A stretch of DNA of 64,000 bases. Origin: Azospirillum thermophilum (GTDB taxonomy: Bacteria > Pseudomonadota > Alphaproteobacteria > Azospirillales > Azospirillaceae). The notes under the pieces were generated by a model. That model worked only from the letters and a program-made list of their open reading frames with translations. It was not told where the DNA came from and searched no databases. How positions within the stretch are numbered: the stretch's first letter is position 1; each line of letters opens with the position of its first letter. The stretch is from positions 1,441,501 through 1,505,500 of the forward strand of contig NZ_CP029353.1 of NCBI RefSeq assembly GCF_003130795.1. Reading direction: 5' to 3'. The translations under genes and the position numbers were made by a program. Below, in pieces: positions 33,293 to 41,991 of the stretch.

Positions 33293-34837
33293 ATGCTATT
33301 CTCGGAACTTGGGCTTGGCCCTGACGTCCTGCGGGCGATCGAGGACAAGGGGTACACCCAGCCGACGCCGATCCAGGAACAGGCTATTCCCTGGGTCCTC
33401 CAAGGCCGCGACGTTCTCGGCTGCGCGCAGACGGGAACGGGCAAGACGGCAAGCTTCACCTTGCCGATGATCGACATCCTGGCCTCCGGCCGGGCCCGGG
33501 CACGCATGCCCCGATCGTTGATCCTGGAGCCGACCCGCGAGCTTGCCGCCCAGGTTGCCGAAAGCTTCGAGACCTATGGGAAGCACCATAAGCTCAGCAT
33601 GGCGCTGCTGATCGGCGGCGAGACCTTCTCCGAACAGGTCAAGCGGCTGGACCGTGGCGTGGATGTGCTGATCGCGACTCCCGGTCGACTGATCGACCTG
33701 TTCGAGCGCGGCAACATCATGCTGAACGACATCAAGGTCTTCGTCATCGACGAGGCGGACCGGATGCTCGACATGGGGTTCATCCCCGACATCGAGCGGA
33801 TCGTCAGCAAGCTGCCGAAGATCCGGCAGACCCTGTTCTTCTCGGCGACCATGCCGCCGGAGATCCGCCGGCTGGCCGACGCCTTCCTGATGAACCCGAA
33901 GGAGATCAGCGTCGCCCCTCCGGCCTCCCCGGCCGAGACGGTGACCCAGGCGATGGCCCTGGTGCACGAGGTGGACAAGCGCAAGGCGCTGCGCCACCTG
34001 CTGCGCACCGAGGACGTCAGGAACGCCTTCATCTTCTGCAACCGCAAGCGCGACATCGACGTGCTGCGCCGCTCGCTGGAACGCCACGGCTTCAACGCCG
34101 GCGCGCTGCACGGCGACATGGTGCAGTCCAAGCGGACGGAAACACTGGAAGCGTTCAAGCGCGGGGACATCACCCTGCTGGTCTGCTCCGACGTCGCCGC
34201 CCGCGGCATCGACGTCCAGGGCCTGAGCCACGTCTTCAATTTCGACGTTCCGATCAACGCCGAGGACTACGTCCATCGCATCGGCCGCACCGGCCGCGCC
34301 GGTCGTCAGGGACGCGCCTTCATGCTGGCCACCCCCGACGACGACAAGCTGGTGTCCGCGATCGCGCGCCTCATCAAACGGGAGATTCCTATGATCGCCA
34401 TCGACGGCCTCGAGTCGGCCGAGTTCGGCGAGGAAGAGGCGCGTCCCAGCCGCGGTCGCGGCGGCCGCGGCCGGGACAGGAGCGAACGGACCAAGGACCG
34501 TGGCGAGCGCGCCGGCCGCGAGGCATCCCGCGAGGAGCGGGCTCCCCGAGCCGAGGCCGGCCAGCGGGAAGACCGTCCGCGGGACGAGCGCCAGAGGGAC
34601 GAGCGTCCGTCGCAGCCGCGTGAGTCGGTCGCCGCCGCCGAAGCCCGCCGCAGCGAGCCGCGCCGCGACCGGGATCGCGACCGCCGCCGCCGCCGCGACG
34701 ACGATGACGACGACGTGGCGGTGATCGGCTTCGGCGACCACGTGCCGTCCTTCATGCTGCGCGCCGCGCGCCCGCGGCCGGCCGATGCGGCCCGCGACAC
34801 CAAGGCCGAGGCACTGGACGGAGCGCAGGAGGGCTGA
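33293..34837 (+). CDS. rhlE: DEAD-box RNA helicase (RhlE-like) with long charged C-terminus
   Basis: A 514-residue helicase. The Q motif is GYTQPTPIQEQAIP, motif I AQTGTGKT, Ia PTRELAAQ, II DEAD, III SAT and VI HRIGRTGRAGR. From about residue 385 the sequence becomes a highly charged Arg/Asp/Glu/Gly tail (RGRGGRGRDRSERTKDRGER, then RRDRDRDRRRRRDDDDDDVAV), typical of an RNA-binding or disordered extension. It remodels RNA, often in ribosome assembly or cold adaptation. The Lrp-like gene begins 5 bp after its stop. Confidence 0.92.
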   Translation: MLFSELGLGPDVLRAIEDKGYTQPTPIQEQAIPWVLQGRDVLGCAQTGTGKTASFTLPMIDILASGRARARMPRSLILEPTRELAAQVAESFETYGKHHKLSMALLIGGETFSEQVKRLDRGVDVLIATPGRLIDLFERGNIMLNDIKVFVIDEADRMLDMGFIPDIERIVSKLPKIRQTLFFSATMPPEIRRLADAFLMNPKEISVAPPASPAETVTQAMALVHEVDKRKALRHLLRTEDVRNAFIFCNRKRDIDVLRRSLERHGFNAGALHGDMVQSKRTETLEAFKRGDITLLVCSDVAARGIDVQGLSHVFNFDVPINAEDYVHRIGRTGRAGRQGRAFMLATPDDDKLVSAIARLIKREIPMIAIDGLESAEFGEEEARPSRGRGGRGRDRSERTKDRGERAGREASREERAPRAEAGQREDRPRDERQRDERPSQPRESVAAAEARRSEPRRDRDRDRRRRRDDDDDDVAVIGFGDHVPSFMLRAARPRPADAARDTKAEALDGAQEG

Positions 34838-34841
34838 GCCG

Positions 34842-35084
34842 ATGCAGACCATCTTCGTCATGGTCAAGTGCGACCTGGGAAAGGCCTATCAGGTGGCCGA
34901 CCAGGCGGTTCAGGAGATCGAGCAGGTGTCGGAGGTGCACTCCATCTCCGGCCAGTACGACCTGCTGATGAAGTGCTATCTGGACCAGGACACGGACATC
35001 GGCCGGTTCGTGACCGAGCATGTCCAGACCCTGTCGGGCGTGCGGGACACCTTTACCCTGATCGCCTATAAGGCCTTTGCCTGA
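34842..35084 (+). CDS. Stand-alone Lrp/AsnC ligand-binding (RAM) domain protein
   Basis: An 80-residue protein beginning MQTIFVMVKCDLGKAY, with EQVSEVHSISGQYDLLMKCYL and FVTEHVQTLSGVRDTFTLIAYK. This is the regulator-of-amino-acid-metabolism domain of Lrp/AsnC without the DNA-binding half. Such proteins form ring oligomers, may bind amino acids and may combine with full Lrp regulators. The ATG at 34842 is five bases after the helicase stop, so the two are probably cotranscribed. Confidence 0.88.
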   Translation: MQTIFVMVKCDLGKAYQVADQAVQEIEQVSEVHSISGQYDLLMKCYLDQDTDIGRFVTEHVQTLSGVRDTFTLIAYKAFA

Positions 35085-35093
35085 CCCGGCCCT

Positions 35094-35118
35094 GGCCCCG
35101 CGGCAACACCGCGGGGCC
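35094..35118 (+). terminator. GC-rich hairpin, possible terminator
   Basis: A perfect 10-bp stem, GGCCCCGCGG with CCGCGGGGCC, has a CAACA loop just after the Lrp-like gene. No T-run follows, so termination is uncertain. Confidence 0.5.
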
Positions 35119-35179
35119 GGCTGCGGAACTCACAACCGAAATCGTTGACTTGGCCGTGCGGTTCCCCCAATCGTTCCGC

Positions 35180-37501
35180 ATGCTCCAGCATCGCTCCGGG
35201 CGCGCCCGCGCCACCCGAAACGACACCATCTCCCCCATCCTGCGCTCCGGCATCATCGGCCTGATGATCGCCAGCGGAGTGATGCTGTCCGATCTGGCGG
35301 GGGCCCAGACCCCGGCGAAGACCGCTCCGGCGAACGGCGCCCCCGGCGACACCGCCAATGAGCGGCAGCAGCCGGTCCTGATGACGGCGGATACCGTCAC
35401 CTTCGACGAGACGCAGAACCTCGTGACCGCCGCCGGCAATGTCGAGCTGGCGCAGGGGCAGCGCAGCGTCAAGGCCGACAAGATCACCTACAACCAGAAG
35501 ACCAAGGTCGTCACGGCGACCGGTCATGTGCGGCTGGTGGAACCGTCGGGCGACATCGTCTTCGCCGACTATGCCGAACTGACCGATGACATGAAGGACG
35601 TGTTCATCGAGAACATCCGCGTCCTGATGACCGACAACGGCCGCATGGCCGGCAACGAGGGCGAGCGGCGCGAAGGCCGGCTGACCCGCGTCAACCGCGG
35701 CGTCTACAGCCCCTGCGACCTCTGCAAGGAGGATCCGACCCGCGCGCCCCTGTGGCAGATCCGCGCGGTCCGCATCGTCCACGACAACCAGGAAAAGGAA
35801 GTCCGGTACCGCGACGCGACGATGGAGATCTTCGGCATCCCCGTCGCCTACACGCCCTACCTGTCGCATCCCGATCCCTCGGTGGACCGCAAGAGCGGCT
35901 TCCTGACACCTGGCTTCGGCAACAGCTCCGACCTCGGCTTCATCCTGAAGAACCACTATTACTGGGACATCGGCGAGGACCAGGACGCGACCTTCGACGT
36001 CAGCGGTTTCTCCAAGCAGGGGCTTCTGCTCGGCGGGCAGTATCGCCGGCGCATCGAGAACGGCCGCTTCTCCGTCGAGGGTGCGATCACCCGCGGCGAA
36101 CTGAGCAACGGCGGCACCAAGGACTCGCCGAAGGACCGGCGGACCCGCGGCTACATCGCCGCCAAGGGCCTGTTCGACATCGACGACACCTGGCGCACCG
36201 GATTCGACGTCAAGCGGGCGAGCGACCACACCTTCCTGCGGCGCTATTACGACTTCCGCGAGGACTACCTGACCAGCCGGGCCTTCGTGGAAGGGTTCAA
36301 AGGGCGCAACTACGCGGCGGTGAACGCCTACAGCTTCCAGGACCTGCGCTATGGCAATACGATCGCCGAGCCGATCGTGATGCCGTCGGCCCGCTGGCAG
36401 GCCTTCGGCGAGCCCGGCAGCCTGCTGGGAGGGCGCTGGTCGCTGGACAGCAACATCCTGTCGGTCACCCGACGGGACGATGGCGCCAACACCCGGCGCA
36501 TCTCCGTCCAGCCGGGCTGGGAGCGCGAGATCGTCTCGAACGTCGGGTTCGTCACCACGCTGAACGGCAGCGTGCTCGTCGCCGGCTACAACGCGGATCG
36601 TTTCAACTCGTCCAACGTCGGCGCGCGCGGATCCGACTCCGTCAACCGCTTCCGCTTCTTCCCGCAGGGGCAGGCCACCGTCCGCTATCCCTTCGTCCGC
36701 TATGGCGAGTCGTCGCAGCAACTGATCGAGCCGATCGCGCAGCTCACCGCAGCGCCGAAGCTGCCGAACAACAAGGTGTTCCCCAACGAGGACAGCCTGG
36801 ACGTCGAGTTCGACGAGGTGAACCTGCTGATGCCCAACCGCTTCACCGGCATCGACCGGCTGGACGACGGCCTGCGGGTGACCTACGGCCTGCGCTCCGC
36901 CATCTACGGCAACAAGGAGGGGGCGGCGAGCGTCTTCATCGGCCAGAGCCGCCGCCTGACGCAGACGAACAGTTTCCAGGTCGGATCAGGGCTGGAGGAC
37001 AACGTCTCGGACTATGTCGGCCGTGTCGACCTGCAGCCGGCCGACTGGCTGGACGTGAACTATGGCTTCCGCATCGACCACGACACGCTGCGCCCGCGGC
37101 GTCACTCGCTGAACGCCTCGGCGGGTGTCCCGCTCCTGCGCCTCTCGACCGCCTACACCTATGTCGACCAGACGTCGGTGCGCAACGCGGTGACGCGCGA
37201 CCAGGTGGAACAGGCAACCTTCGGCCTCTCCTCCGCCTTCTCGACGCATTGGAGCATCGGCGTCAGCCATTCGCAGGCGATGCTGCCGCAGCCGGGGCCC
37301 CGCTCCAGCCTGGCTGTGCTGTCCTACGCCGACGAATGCCTGATCTTCCAGACGATCGCGCGCCGCGACTACACCACGACCGCGGGCGGGGTCAGCGACG
37401 GAAACTCGATCTTCTTCCGCTTCATCTTCAAGAACGTCGGCGAGTTCAACACGCCGGGCATCGGTCTCAACAGCCTGTTCGGATCGTCGACGGCGAAGTG
37501 A
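35180..37501 (+). CDS. lptD: LPS-assembly outer-membrane protein LptD
   Basis: About 773 residues. An N-terminal signal-like segment (GIIGLMIASGVMLSDLAGAQ) is followed by the periplasmic OstA/LptA-type jellyroll (MTADTVTFDETQNLVTAAGNVEL, repeated as KTKVVTATGHVRLVEPSGD). A large beta-barrel domain follows, opened by YTPYLSHPDPSVDRKSGFLTPGFG. It has a CxxC pair (CDLC) and a late Cys (DECLIF), which may form disulfides. With LptE it inserts lipopolysaccharide in the outer leaflet. The start is uncertain: the ATG at 35180 or the upstream TTG/GTG at 35150/35156. Confidence 0.93.
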   Translation: MLQHRSGRARATRNDTISPILRSGIIGLMIASGVMLSDLAGAQTPAKTAPANGAPGDTANERQQPVLMTADTVTFDETQNLVTAAGNVELAQGQRSVKADKITYNQKTKVVTATGHVRLVEPSGDIVFADYAELTDDMKDVFIENIRVLMTDNGRMAGNEGERREGRLTRVNRGVYSPCDLCKEDPTRAPLWQIRAVRIVHDNQEKEVRYRDATMEIFGIPVAYTPYLSHPDPSVDRKSGFLTPGFGNSSDLGFILKNHYYWDIGEDQDATFDVSGFSKQGLLLGGQYRRRIENGRFSVEGAITRGELSNGGTKDSPKDRRTRGYIAAKGLFDIDDTWRTGFDVKRASDHTFLRRYYDFREDYLTSRAFVEGFKGRNYAAVNAYSFQDLRYGNTIAEPIVMPSARWQAFGEPGSLLGGRWSLDSNILSVTRRDDGANTRRISVQPGWEREIVSNVGFVTTLNGSVLVAGYNADRFNSSNVGARGSDSVNRFRFFPQGQATVRYPFVRYGESSQQLIEPIAQLTAAPKLPNNKVFPNEDSLDVEFDEVNLLMPNRFTGIDRLDDGLRVTYGLRSAIYGNKEGAASVFIGQSRRLTQTNSFQVGSGLEDNVSDYVGRVDLQPADWLDVNYGFRIDHDTLRPRRHSLNASAGVPLLRLSTAYTYVDQTSVRNAVTRDQVEQATFGLSSAFSTHWSIGVSHSQAMLPQPGPRSSLAVLSYADECLIFQTIARRDYTTTAGGVSDGNSIFFRFIFKNVGEFNTPGIGLNSLFGSSTAK

Positions 37502-37632
37502 GGGCGGCCGGCACGCAGTAAAGGGGAGACAGGGCGAAACGCCTCTGCGGCGGCCTTGGGGGGTTGCATCGCACCCCCGTTGCCGGTAGCCATAGACGCC
37601 CTTCCCGCCTCTCCTCCTTGCGCAAAGCTGCC

Positions 37633-38358
37633 ATGACTCTCGGACGATACGACTATGAGCGACGCTACCGGCGCCGGATGTGGACCGGTGTCGGCAAGTT
37701 CGGCCTGCTGCTGGTCCTTCTGCTCGGCGTCGGGCTGTTCTCCTACCAGATGGGCATCGAGCAGTTGAAGGGGCGGGACGTCACGTTGCGCGAGGAGAAC
37801 GCGGCGCTGTCCCGGCAGAAGGCGGAGTATGAGCTGCTGGCAAGCCAGATGCAGCATGCGGCACGGGTTGCCGAGGCCAAAGCGGCGGAGCTGGAGCATC
37901 GGTTGCAGCGCGAGGTGCCGACCGGCGACCTGGCCCGCCTGACGCACCTCGTCGCCGAGCGGCTGAAGGCCGGGCTCGACGCCAACCGGCTGGCCTTCGT
38001 GATCCAGCAGGCCCAGATTCCGCGCAACTGCCAGCAGCCGGAGACCAAGCGCTTCTCGCTGGCGACCCCGCTGCTGAAGGGCGGCACCCGCTCGGTCAGC
38101 TTCACCAACGGTACGGTGACGGTCGCCGGCGAGGGGCAATCCTCGCGGGATGCCCAGGGCAACGCCGAGAGCTGGTTCGACCCGACCCAGCCCGTGACGA
38201 TCAGGATCACCGGCATCGGCGGCAAGGGCACCACCGTCAGCGGCGTGCTGCCGCTGCACCAGTCGCTGGTGATCGACAACACCGAGTACCGCTTCACCTT
38301 CGTGGCCGGCCAGCGGTCCTTCGTCGACGTCACCGCCGACCGCTGCCCCTTCCCCTGA
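37633..38358 (+). CDS. Membrane-anchored coiled-coil protein of unknown function
   Basis: A 241-residue protein. A basic cytoplasmic N-terminus ([13 protein letters not shown]) precedes one transmembrane helix ([19 protein letters not shown]), a coiled coil of about 70 residues ([38 protein letters not shown]) and a periplasmic beta-rich domain ([19 protein letters not shown]...[11 protein letters not shown]) with two Cys. I do not recognise a named family. It lies between lptD and rpe on the same strand. An envelope role is a reasonable guess from topology only. Confidence 0.72.
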   Translation: MTLGRYDYERRYRRRMWTGVGKFGLLLVLLLGVGLFSYQMGIEQLKGRDVTLREENAALSRQKAEYELLASQMQHAARVAEAKAAELEHRLQREVPTGDLARLTHLVAERLKAGLDANRLAFVIQQAQIPRNCQQPETKRFSLATPLLKGGTRSVSFTNGTVTVAGEGQSSRDAQGNAESWFDPTQPVTIRITGIGGKGTTVSGVLPLHQSLVIDNTEYRFTFVAGQRSFVDVTADRCPFP

Positions 38359-38470
38359 GCGGCGGCGCCGGGCCGCTACGCCGCCCGTTCGTGCTTTGGC
38401 TTTCGATCGGGCGCCCGCCCGTGCTAAGGGAGGGCGCCGTCTTCCTTCCAGCCGCCAGGAAAGTCCCGCC

Positions 38471-39124
38471 ATGACCGCGGTCAAGATTGCTCCGTCCATC
38501 CTCTCCGCCGATTTCGCCCGGCTGGGCGATGAGGTGCGCGCCGTCGACGCGGCGGGTGCCGACTACATCCACATCGATGTGATGGACGGTCATTTCGTCC
38601 CCAACATCACGATCGGGCCGGCGGTGGTGAAGGCTCTGCGCCCGCATACGGCGAAACCCTTCGACGTGCACCTGATGATCTCCCCGGTCGATCCCTACAT
38701 CGCGGGCTTCGCGGAAGCGGGGGCCGACATCATCACCGTCCATCCGGAGGCCGGCCCGCACCTGCACCGCACCCTTCAGCTCATCAAGTCCTTCGGCAAG
38801 AAGGCCGGCGTGTCGCTGAATCCCGCCACCCCGGTCGAGGCGATCCAGCATGTGCTGGAGGAGGTGGACCTGATCCTGGTGATGACGGTCAATCCCGGTT
38901 TCGGCGGACAGAGCTTCATCGCCAGCCAGCTTCCCAAGATCCGCGAACTGCGCCGGCGGATCGACGCGCTCGGCAGGCCGGTCGACCTGGAGGTGGACGG
39001 CGGAATCAATGTGGACACCGCCCGCCTCGCCATCGAGGCCGGGGCGGACGTCCTGGTCGCCGGAACCGCCACCTTCACCGGCGGCCCGGAGAAGTACGCG
39101 ACGAACATCCGCGCCCTTCGCTGA
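38471..39124 (+). CDS. rpe: Ribulose-phosphate 3-epimerase
   Basis: A 217-residue TIM-barrel enzyme interconverting ribulose-5-P and xylulose-5-P in the pentose phosphate and Calvin cycles. The signatures are [35 protein letters not shown] (metal-binding His and Asp), [20 protein letters not shown] and VDGGIN. The ATG at 38471 matches the family start; upstream extension is not supported. It is followed by a hairpin and converges on the DUF4142 gene. Confidence 0.96.
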   Translation: MTAVKIAPSILSADFARLGDEVRAVDAAGADYIHIDVMDGHFVPNITIGPAVVKALRPHTAKPFDVHLMISPVDPYIAGFAEAGADIITVHPEAGPHLHRTLQLIKSFGKKAGVSLNPATPVEAIQHVLEEVDLILVMTVNPGFGGQSFIASQLPKIRELRRRIDALGRPVDLEVDGGINVDTARLAIEAGADVLVAGTATFTGGPEKYATNIRALR

Positions 39125-39138
39125 AGGCAGACAAAGGC

Positions 39139-39167
39139 GAACCCCGCCCGCGAACGGGACGGGGTTC
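39139..39167. terminator. Hairpin between convergent rpe and DUF4142 genes
   Basis: GAACCCCG-CCCG pairs with CGGG-A-CGGGGTTC around a CGAA tetraloop, with one bulged A. A short T-run follows on the minus side only (GCCTTTGTC), so it may serve mainly the minus-strand gene. Confidence 0.55.
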
Positions 39168-39204
39168 GGTCCAGCCGATCCGACTGCGGGAAGGAACGCC
39201 CCGA

Positions 39205-39831
39205 TCAGCGTGCCGCGGTCGGCATACCGGTGCCGGCCAGGGCCTCGGCCTCCTGCAGGTGATGGCGCAGGACCGGCAGGGTCTGGGCGGCGAAGGCCTG
39301 ATACGGAGCCATGTCGGCGGCGGTGCTGTTGGCCGCGGTGGCGAACAGGTTCACCGCCTGCTTGTGCGCCGTCACCTGCTCGTTCAGATACATCCGGTCG
39401 AAGCTGTTGCCGGACAGGCCCTGAAGCTGCGTGAGCTTCTGCTGGAAGGTCGCATCGGGCTGCATCGGCGGCTCGATGCCCTGGGCGCGCGACAGCGTGG
39501 CGAGCTGCTGATTGACGCGGGTGTGGTCCTCGATCATCTGGCGGGCGAAGGAGCGGACCTGATCGCTCTGCGACCGGTCGAGCGCCAGACGGCTCGATTC
39601 CACCTCGAAGAAGCCGCTCGACGCGGCCTGGGTCACGAAATCGCGCGCCGAGCCGAGCTGGGCCACATCCTCACCCAGCACGAAGACCTTGCCGGCCGTC
39701 GGCGTATCGGTCACCGGCAGCCCCTTGGCCGGGCCGGTCGCCCGATCCGGATCGAACTGCGACTGGGCGAGCGCCGGCGTCGACAGGACGGTCGCGGCAA
39801 TGGCGGCCGCAAGGGCGAAGCGCTTGTTCAT
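39205..39831 (-). CDS. DUF4142 periplasmic protein
   Basis: A 208-residue protein with a clear signal peptide (MNKRFALAAAIAATVLSTPALAQ). The helical DUF4142 domain is visible in DFVTQAASSGFFEVESSRLAL, VRSFARQMIEDHTRVNQQLATL and LNEQVTAHKQAVNLF; this ferritin-like four-helix family is often induced in general stress. Divergent from the GlsB-type gene, it has a near-consensus EcfG-type promoter upstream (see findings), which agrees with a stress role. Biochemical function is unknown. Confidence 0.85.
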   Translation of the reverse strand: MNKRFALAAAIAATVLSTPALAQSQFDPDRATGPAKGLPVTDTPTAGKVFVLGEDVAQLGSARDFVTQAASSGFFEVESSRLALDRSQSDQVRSFARQMIEDHTRVNQQLATLSRAQGIEPPMQPDATFQQKLTQLQGLSGNSFDRMYLNEQVTAHKQAVNLFATAANSTAADMAPYQAFAAQTLPVLRHHLQEAEALAGTGMPTAAR

Positions 39832-39900
39832 GATCGGTCTCCCTCACTGTCGGGTCCTGGTCGCGGACCCCTTCATGTCACATCCCGAATGGGCGCCCGA

Positions 39901-39929
39901 ACAACATGGGGTCGTCGGGAAAGGTTCCG
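39901..39929 (-). promoter_or_regulatory. EcfG-like general-stress promoter candidate (DUF4142 side)
   Basis: On the minus strand GGAAC (39929-39925) is followed after about 17 bases by TGTT, one base from the GGAAC-N16/17-CGTT pattern of alphaproteobacterial EcfG sigma factors. It is about 75 bases before the DUF4142 start. Confidence 0.35.
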
Positions 39930-39991
39930 CGGCAGCCGGCAAGCGCGAAAATCCGCTGAAGCTCAACCGCTGCAGAGAATGGGCAAAGGCG

Positions 39992-40016
39992 AGAACCAAA
40001 CGCCGCTTCACGCGTT
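39992..40016 (+). promoter_or_regulatory. EcfG-like general-stress promoter candidate (GlsB side)
   Basis: AGAAC (39992-39996), 16 bases, then CGTT (40013-40016) is one mismatch from the EcfG consensus, 45 bases before the GlsB-type gene start. Confidence 0.4.
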
Positions 40017-40060
40017 ATGGAGTGGTGGGCCGAGGGTTCCGCTACAGGAGGGAATAGGAC

Positions 40061-40318
40061 ATGGGCATTCTGTGGACCATCATCATCGGATTCATTGCCG
40101 GACTGATCGCCAAGTTCCTGATGCCGGGCCGTGATCCCGGCGGCTTCATCATCACCACGCTACTCGGGATCGCCGGCGCGTTCGTCGCGACTTACCTGGG
40201 AGCGGCGGTCGGCTGGTATCGGGCCGGGGAAGGAGCGGGACTGATCGGCGCCGTGGTCGGAGCCATCATCATTCTGGCCCTGTACCGCATGGTGGCGGGA
40301 CGCCGGACCACCGTCTGA
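40061..40318 (+). CDS. GlsB/YeaQ/YmgE family membrane protein
   Basis: An 85-residue inner-membrane protein with three hydrophobic helices rich in Gly and Ala (WTIIIGFIAGLIAKFLMPG; GFIITTLLGIAGAFVATYLG; GLIGAVVGAIIILALYRMV). The GLIAKFLMPG-DPGGFI junction is the family signature. These transglycosylase-associated-like proteins are induced by stress in many bacteria; the molecular role is unknown. AGGAGGG lies upstream of the ATG. It converges on phyR across a strong hairpin. Confidence 0.9.
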   Translation: MGILWTIIIGFIAGLIAKFLMPGRDPGGFIITTLLGIAGAFVATYLGAAVGWYRAGEGAGLIGAVVGAIIILALYRMVAGRRTTV

Positions 40319-40343
40319 CCGGGACGGACGGCAGACCACGACA

Positions 40344-40373
40344 AAGCCGGGCTGGAGGGATCCAGCCCGGCTT
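40344..40373. terminator. Strong hairpin between convergent GlsB-type and phyR genes
   Basis: A perfect 13-bp stem, AAGCCGGGCTGGA with TCCAGCCCGGCTT, has loop GGGA, and outer bases GAC/GTC can extend it. It is probably a bidirectional terminator, although there is no long T-run. Confidence 0.65.
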
Positions 40374-40420
40374 CGTCACATGTGCCGCGCCTCGCGGCAG
40401 CGCGGACAGCAGACGCCCCG

Positions 40421-41236
40421 TCAGGCGAGCGCCACCGGGGTCGGCATGAAGACGGCGCGGGAGATCGCCGCGCGGATCGCTTCGTTGGTGAAGGGCTTGC
40501 GGACGATCTGCCCCAGGTGACGGGCGTCCAGCTCCTCCAGGTCGCCGTCGAAAGCGGTGACGAAGATGGTCCGCAGAGCCCGCTTCTGGCGCAGGTGGCG
40601 GGCGATCTCCACGCCGCTGCCGCCGTCGCCCAGCCGCACGTCGAGCAGCGCCAGGGTCGGCCGCTCGGCCTCCAGCAGCTCCATCGCCTCCCGCTCGCTG
40701 CCGGCCGTACCACAGACGACATGGCCCATGTCGGTCACCAGCTCGCCGATCTCCATGGCCAGCAGCGGATTGTCCTCGACCACCAGGACGCGCTGCGTCA
40801 GGGCGGCGCGCACCTCGTCCCGGGCGATCTTCAGGCGCTTGGTCGCCTGGACCGGGGACAGGTGCAGGACCTGCGCGGCTTCGACGAGCGTCAGACCTTC
40901 CAGGGTGATCAGCAGATAGAGTCGCCGCTCGACCTCCGGCAGGGCGGCGAGCGCCCGTTCGATCGGGTGCGGCGAGGCCATCGGACGTCCCTCCGCCCCG
41001 TCCGCCTCACCCTCGCCATCCTCTTCGGGCTCGTCGAAGAGCAGGTGCAGCAGCGCGTAGAGCGGCAGCCGCGCGCCCTGTCCCTTGTCGAGACCGAAGC
41101 GCGACGGTGCCAGGACCGCCACTTCGACACAGCGCGTCACCAGATCGTCGCCACGTTCGGTCGAACCGGTCAGCGCCCGCGCATAGCGGCGCAGATAGGG
41201 GAGATGATCGTACAGTTCGCGTGCGTAGACTCGCAT
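40421..41236 (-). CDS. phyR: General stress response regulator PhyR
   Basis: A 271-residue protein with the inverted architecture unique to PhyR. Residues 1-140 are an ECF-sigma-like domain (YLRRYARALTGSTERGDDLV; ALAALPEVERRLYLLITLEGLTLVEAAQVL). Residues 148-271 are a receiver domain (VLVVEDNPLLAMEIGELV; phospho-acceptor Asp in LALLDVRLGDG; Lys in VRKPF). When phosphorylated it sequesters the anti-sigma factor NepR, releasing EcfG. No nepR or ecfG is in this window. It shares a locus with two genes having EcfG-like promoters. Confidence 0.95.
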   Translation of the reverse strand: MRVYARELYDHLPYLRRYARALTGSTERGDDLVTRCVEVAVLAPSRFGLDKGQGARLPLYALLHLLFDEPEEDGEGEADGAEGRPMASPHPIERALAALPEVERRLYLLITLEGLTLVEAAQVLHLSPVQATKRLKIARDEVRAALTQRVLVVEDNPLLAMEIGELVTDMGHVVCGTAGSEREAMELLEAERPTLALLDVRLGDGGSGVEIARHLRQKRALRTIFVTAFDGDLEELDARHLGQIVRKPFTNEAIRAAISRAVFMPTPVALA

Positions 41237-41418
41237 GACCCGATTTCCGCATCCGGAGGCTGTCCAATCGCCCCGCCGCCCGGCGTTCCCTTGGCGGGGG
41301 TCGGGACCGGCACCGCCGGCTTGGTTAAGAATCAGTTAAGACACTGAAACCCTATCACGGACCCGGCGCCCCGGCGAACCCTAAAAAAGTGAAGTGCCCC
41401 TTCCTCTCTTGGCAGAGC

Positions 41419-41991
41419 TCACCGGCCCTGTTCCCGCCTTTGGCGGGACCGCCACTGCGCCGGTTTCTCCACTTTTCCCGCCCAAAGCCCAAGCTTCTTG
41501 CTTTGGGCATAGGCTTCGGCAGAGGCGTAAACCGGCGACAGGCTGCGATAGGCGAACGCCCAGCCGCGCGAGACCATCGCGCTTCCCAGATCGACGCCGC
41601 GGACGCGGCACTCTCCCTTCTTCTCGCCGGTACGGTCACGCTCTGCGACCGTGCATTCCACCTCCTGGTCCTTCACCAGATTCGCCAGCACGGCGGTGGC
41701 GATGCGGAAGCAATCGAGTTCATGGCCGTTGCGGTTCCGGCACTTCTGGTCCGGGTCCGGCGCGTCGATGCCCATCAGCCGGATCGGCGTGCCGTCGACG
41801 GCGAGCAGGTCTCCCTCCAGCGCAGCCGCTTTCCCCTTTATGATCTGGTTGGGCGTAGAGAACACAGTGCCTTTGGAGGTACCGCTGCCGGCCGCGGCAG
41901 CAGGATGACAGGCGAGCGCGGCCGCCAGAGCCGCCAGCACCGGCAGGCCGGACCCCAGCGCCGGCGGGCTAGAACAGCGTCGGCGCGGCAT
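41419..41991 (-). CDS. Secreted thermonuclease-family (SNase-like) protein
   Basis: A 190-residue protein with an Arg-rich N-terminus and signal peptide (LGSGLPVLAALAAALACHPAAAA). The SNase core is DGDLLAVDGTPIRLMGIDAPDPDQ, with a further ECTVAERDRTGEKKGECRVRGVDLGSAMVSRGWAFAY. Compared with staphylococcal nuclease the first Arg and Asp (RLMGIDAPD) are present, while GEKKGECRV occupies the second-Arg strand region, so activity is likely but not certain. It has five or six Cys and begins inside the end of the SRAP gene (23-bp overlap). Confidence 0.8.
   Translation of the reverse strand: MPRRRCSSPPALGSGLPVLAALAAALACHPAAAAGSGTSKGTVFSTPNQIIKGKAAALEGDLLAVDGTPIRLMGIDAPDPDQKCRNRNGHELDCFRIATAVLANLVKDQEVECTVAERDRTGEKKGECRVRGVDLGSAMVSRGWAFAYRSLSPVYASAEAYAQSKKLGLWAGKVEKPAQWRSRQRREQGR

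Noticed and set aside
41260..41290. EcfG-type promoter directly upstream of phyR
   Set aside because: GGAAC is present on the minus strand, but the -10 position reads CGATT at an awkward spacing, too weak to list.
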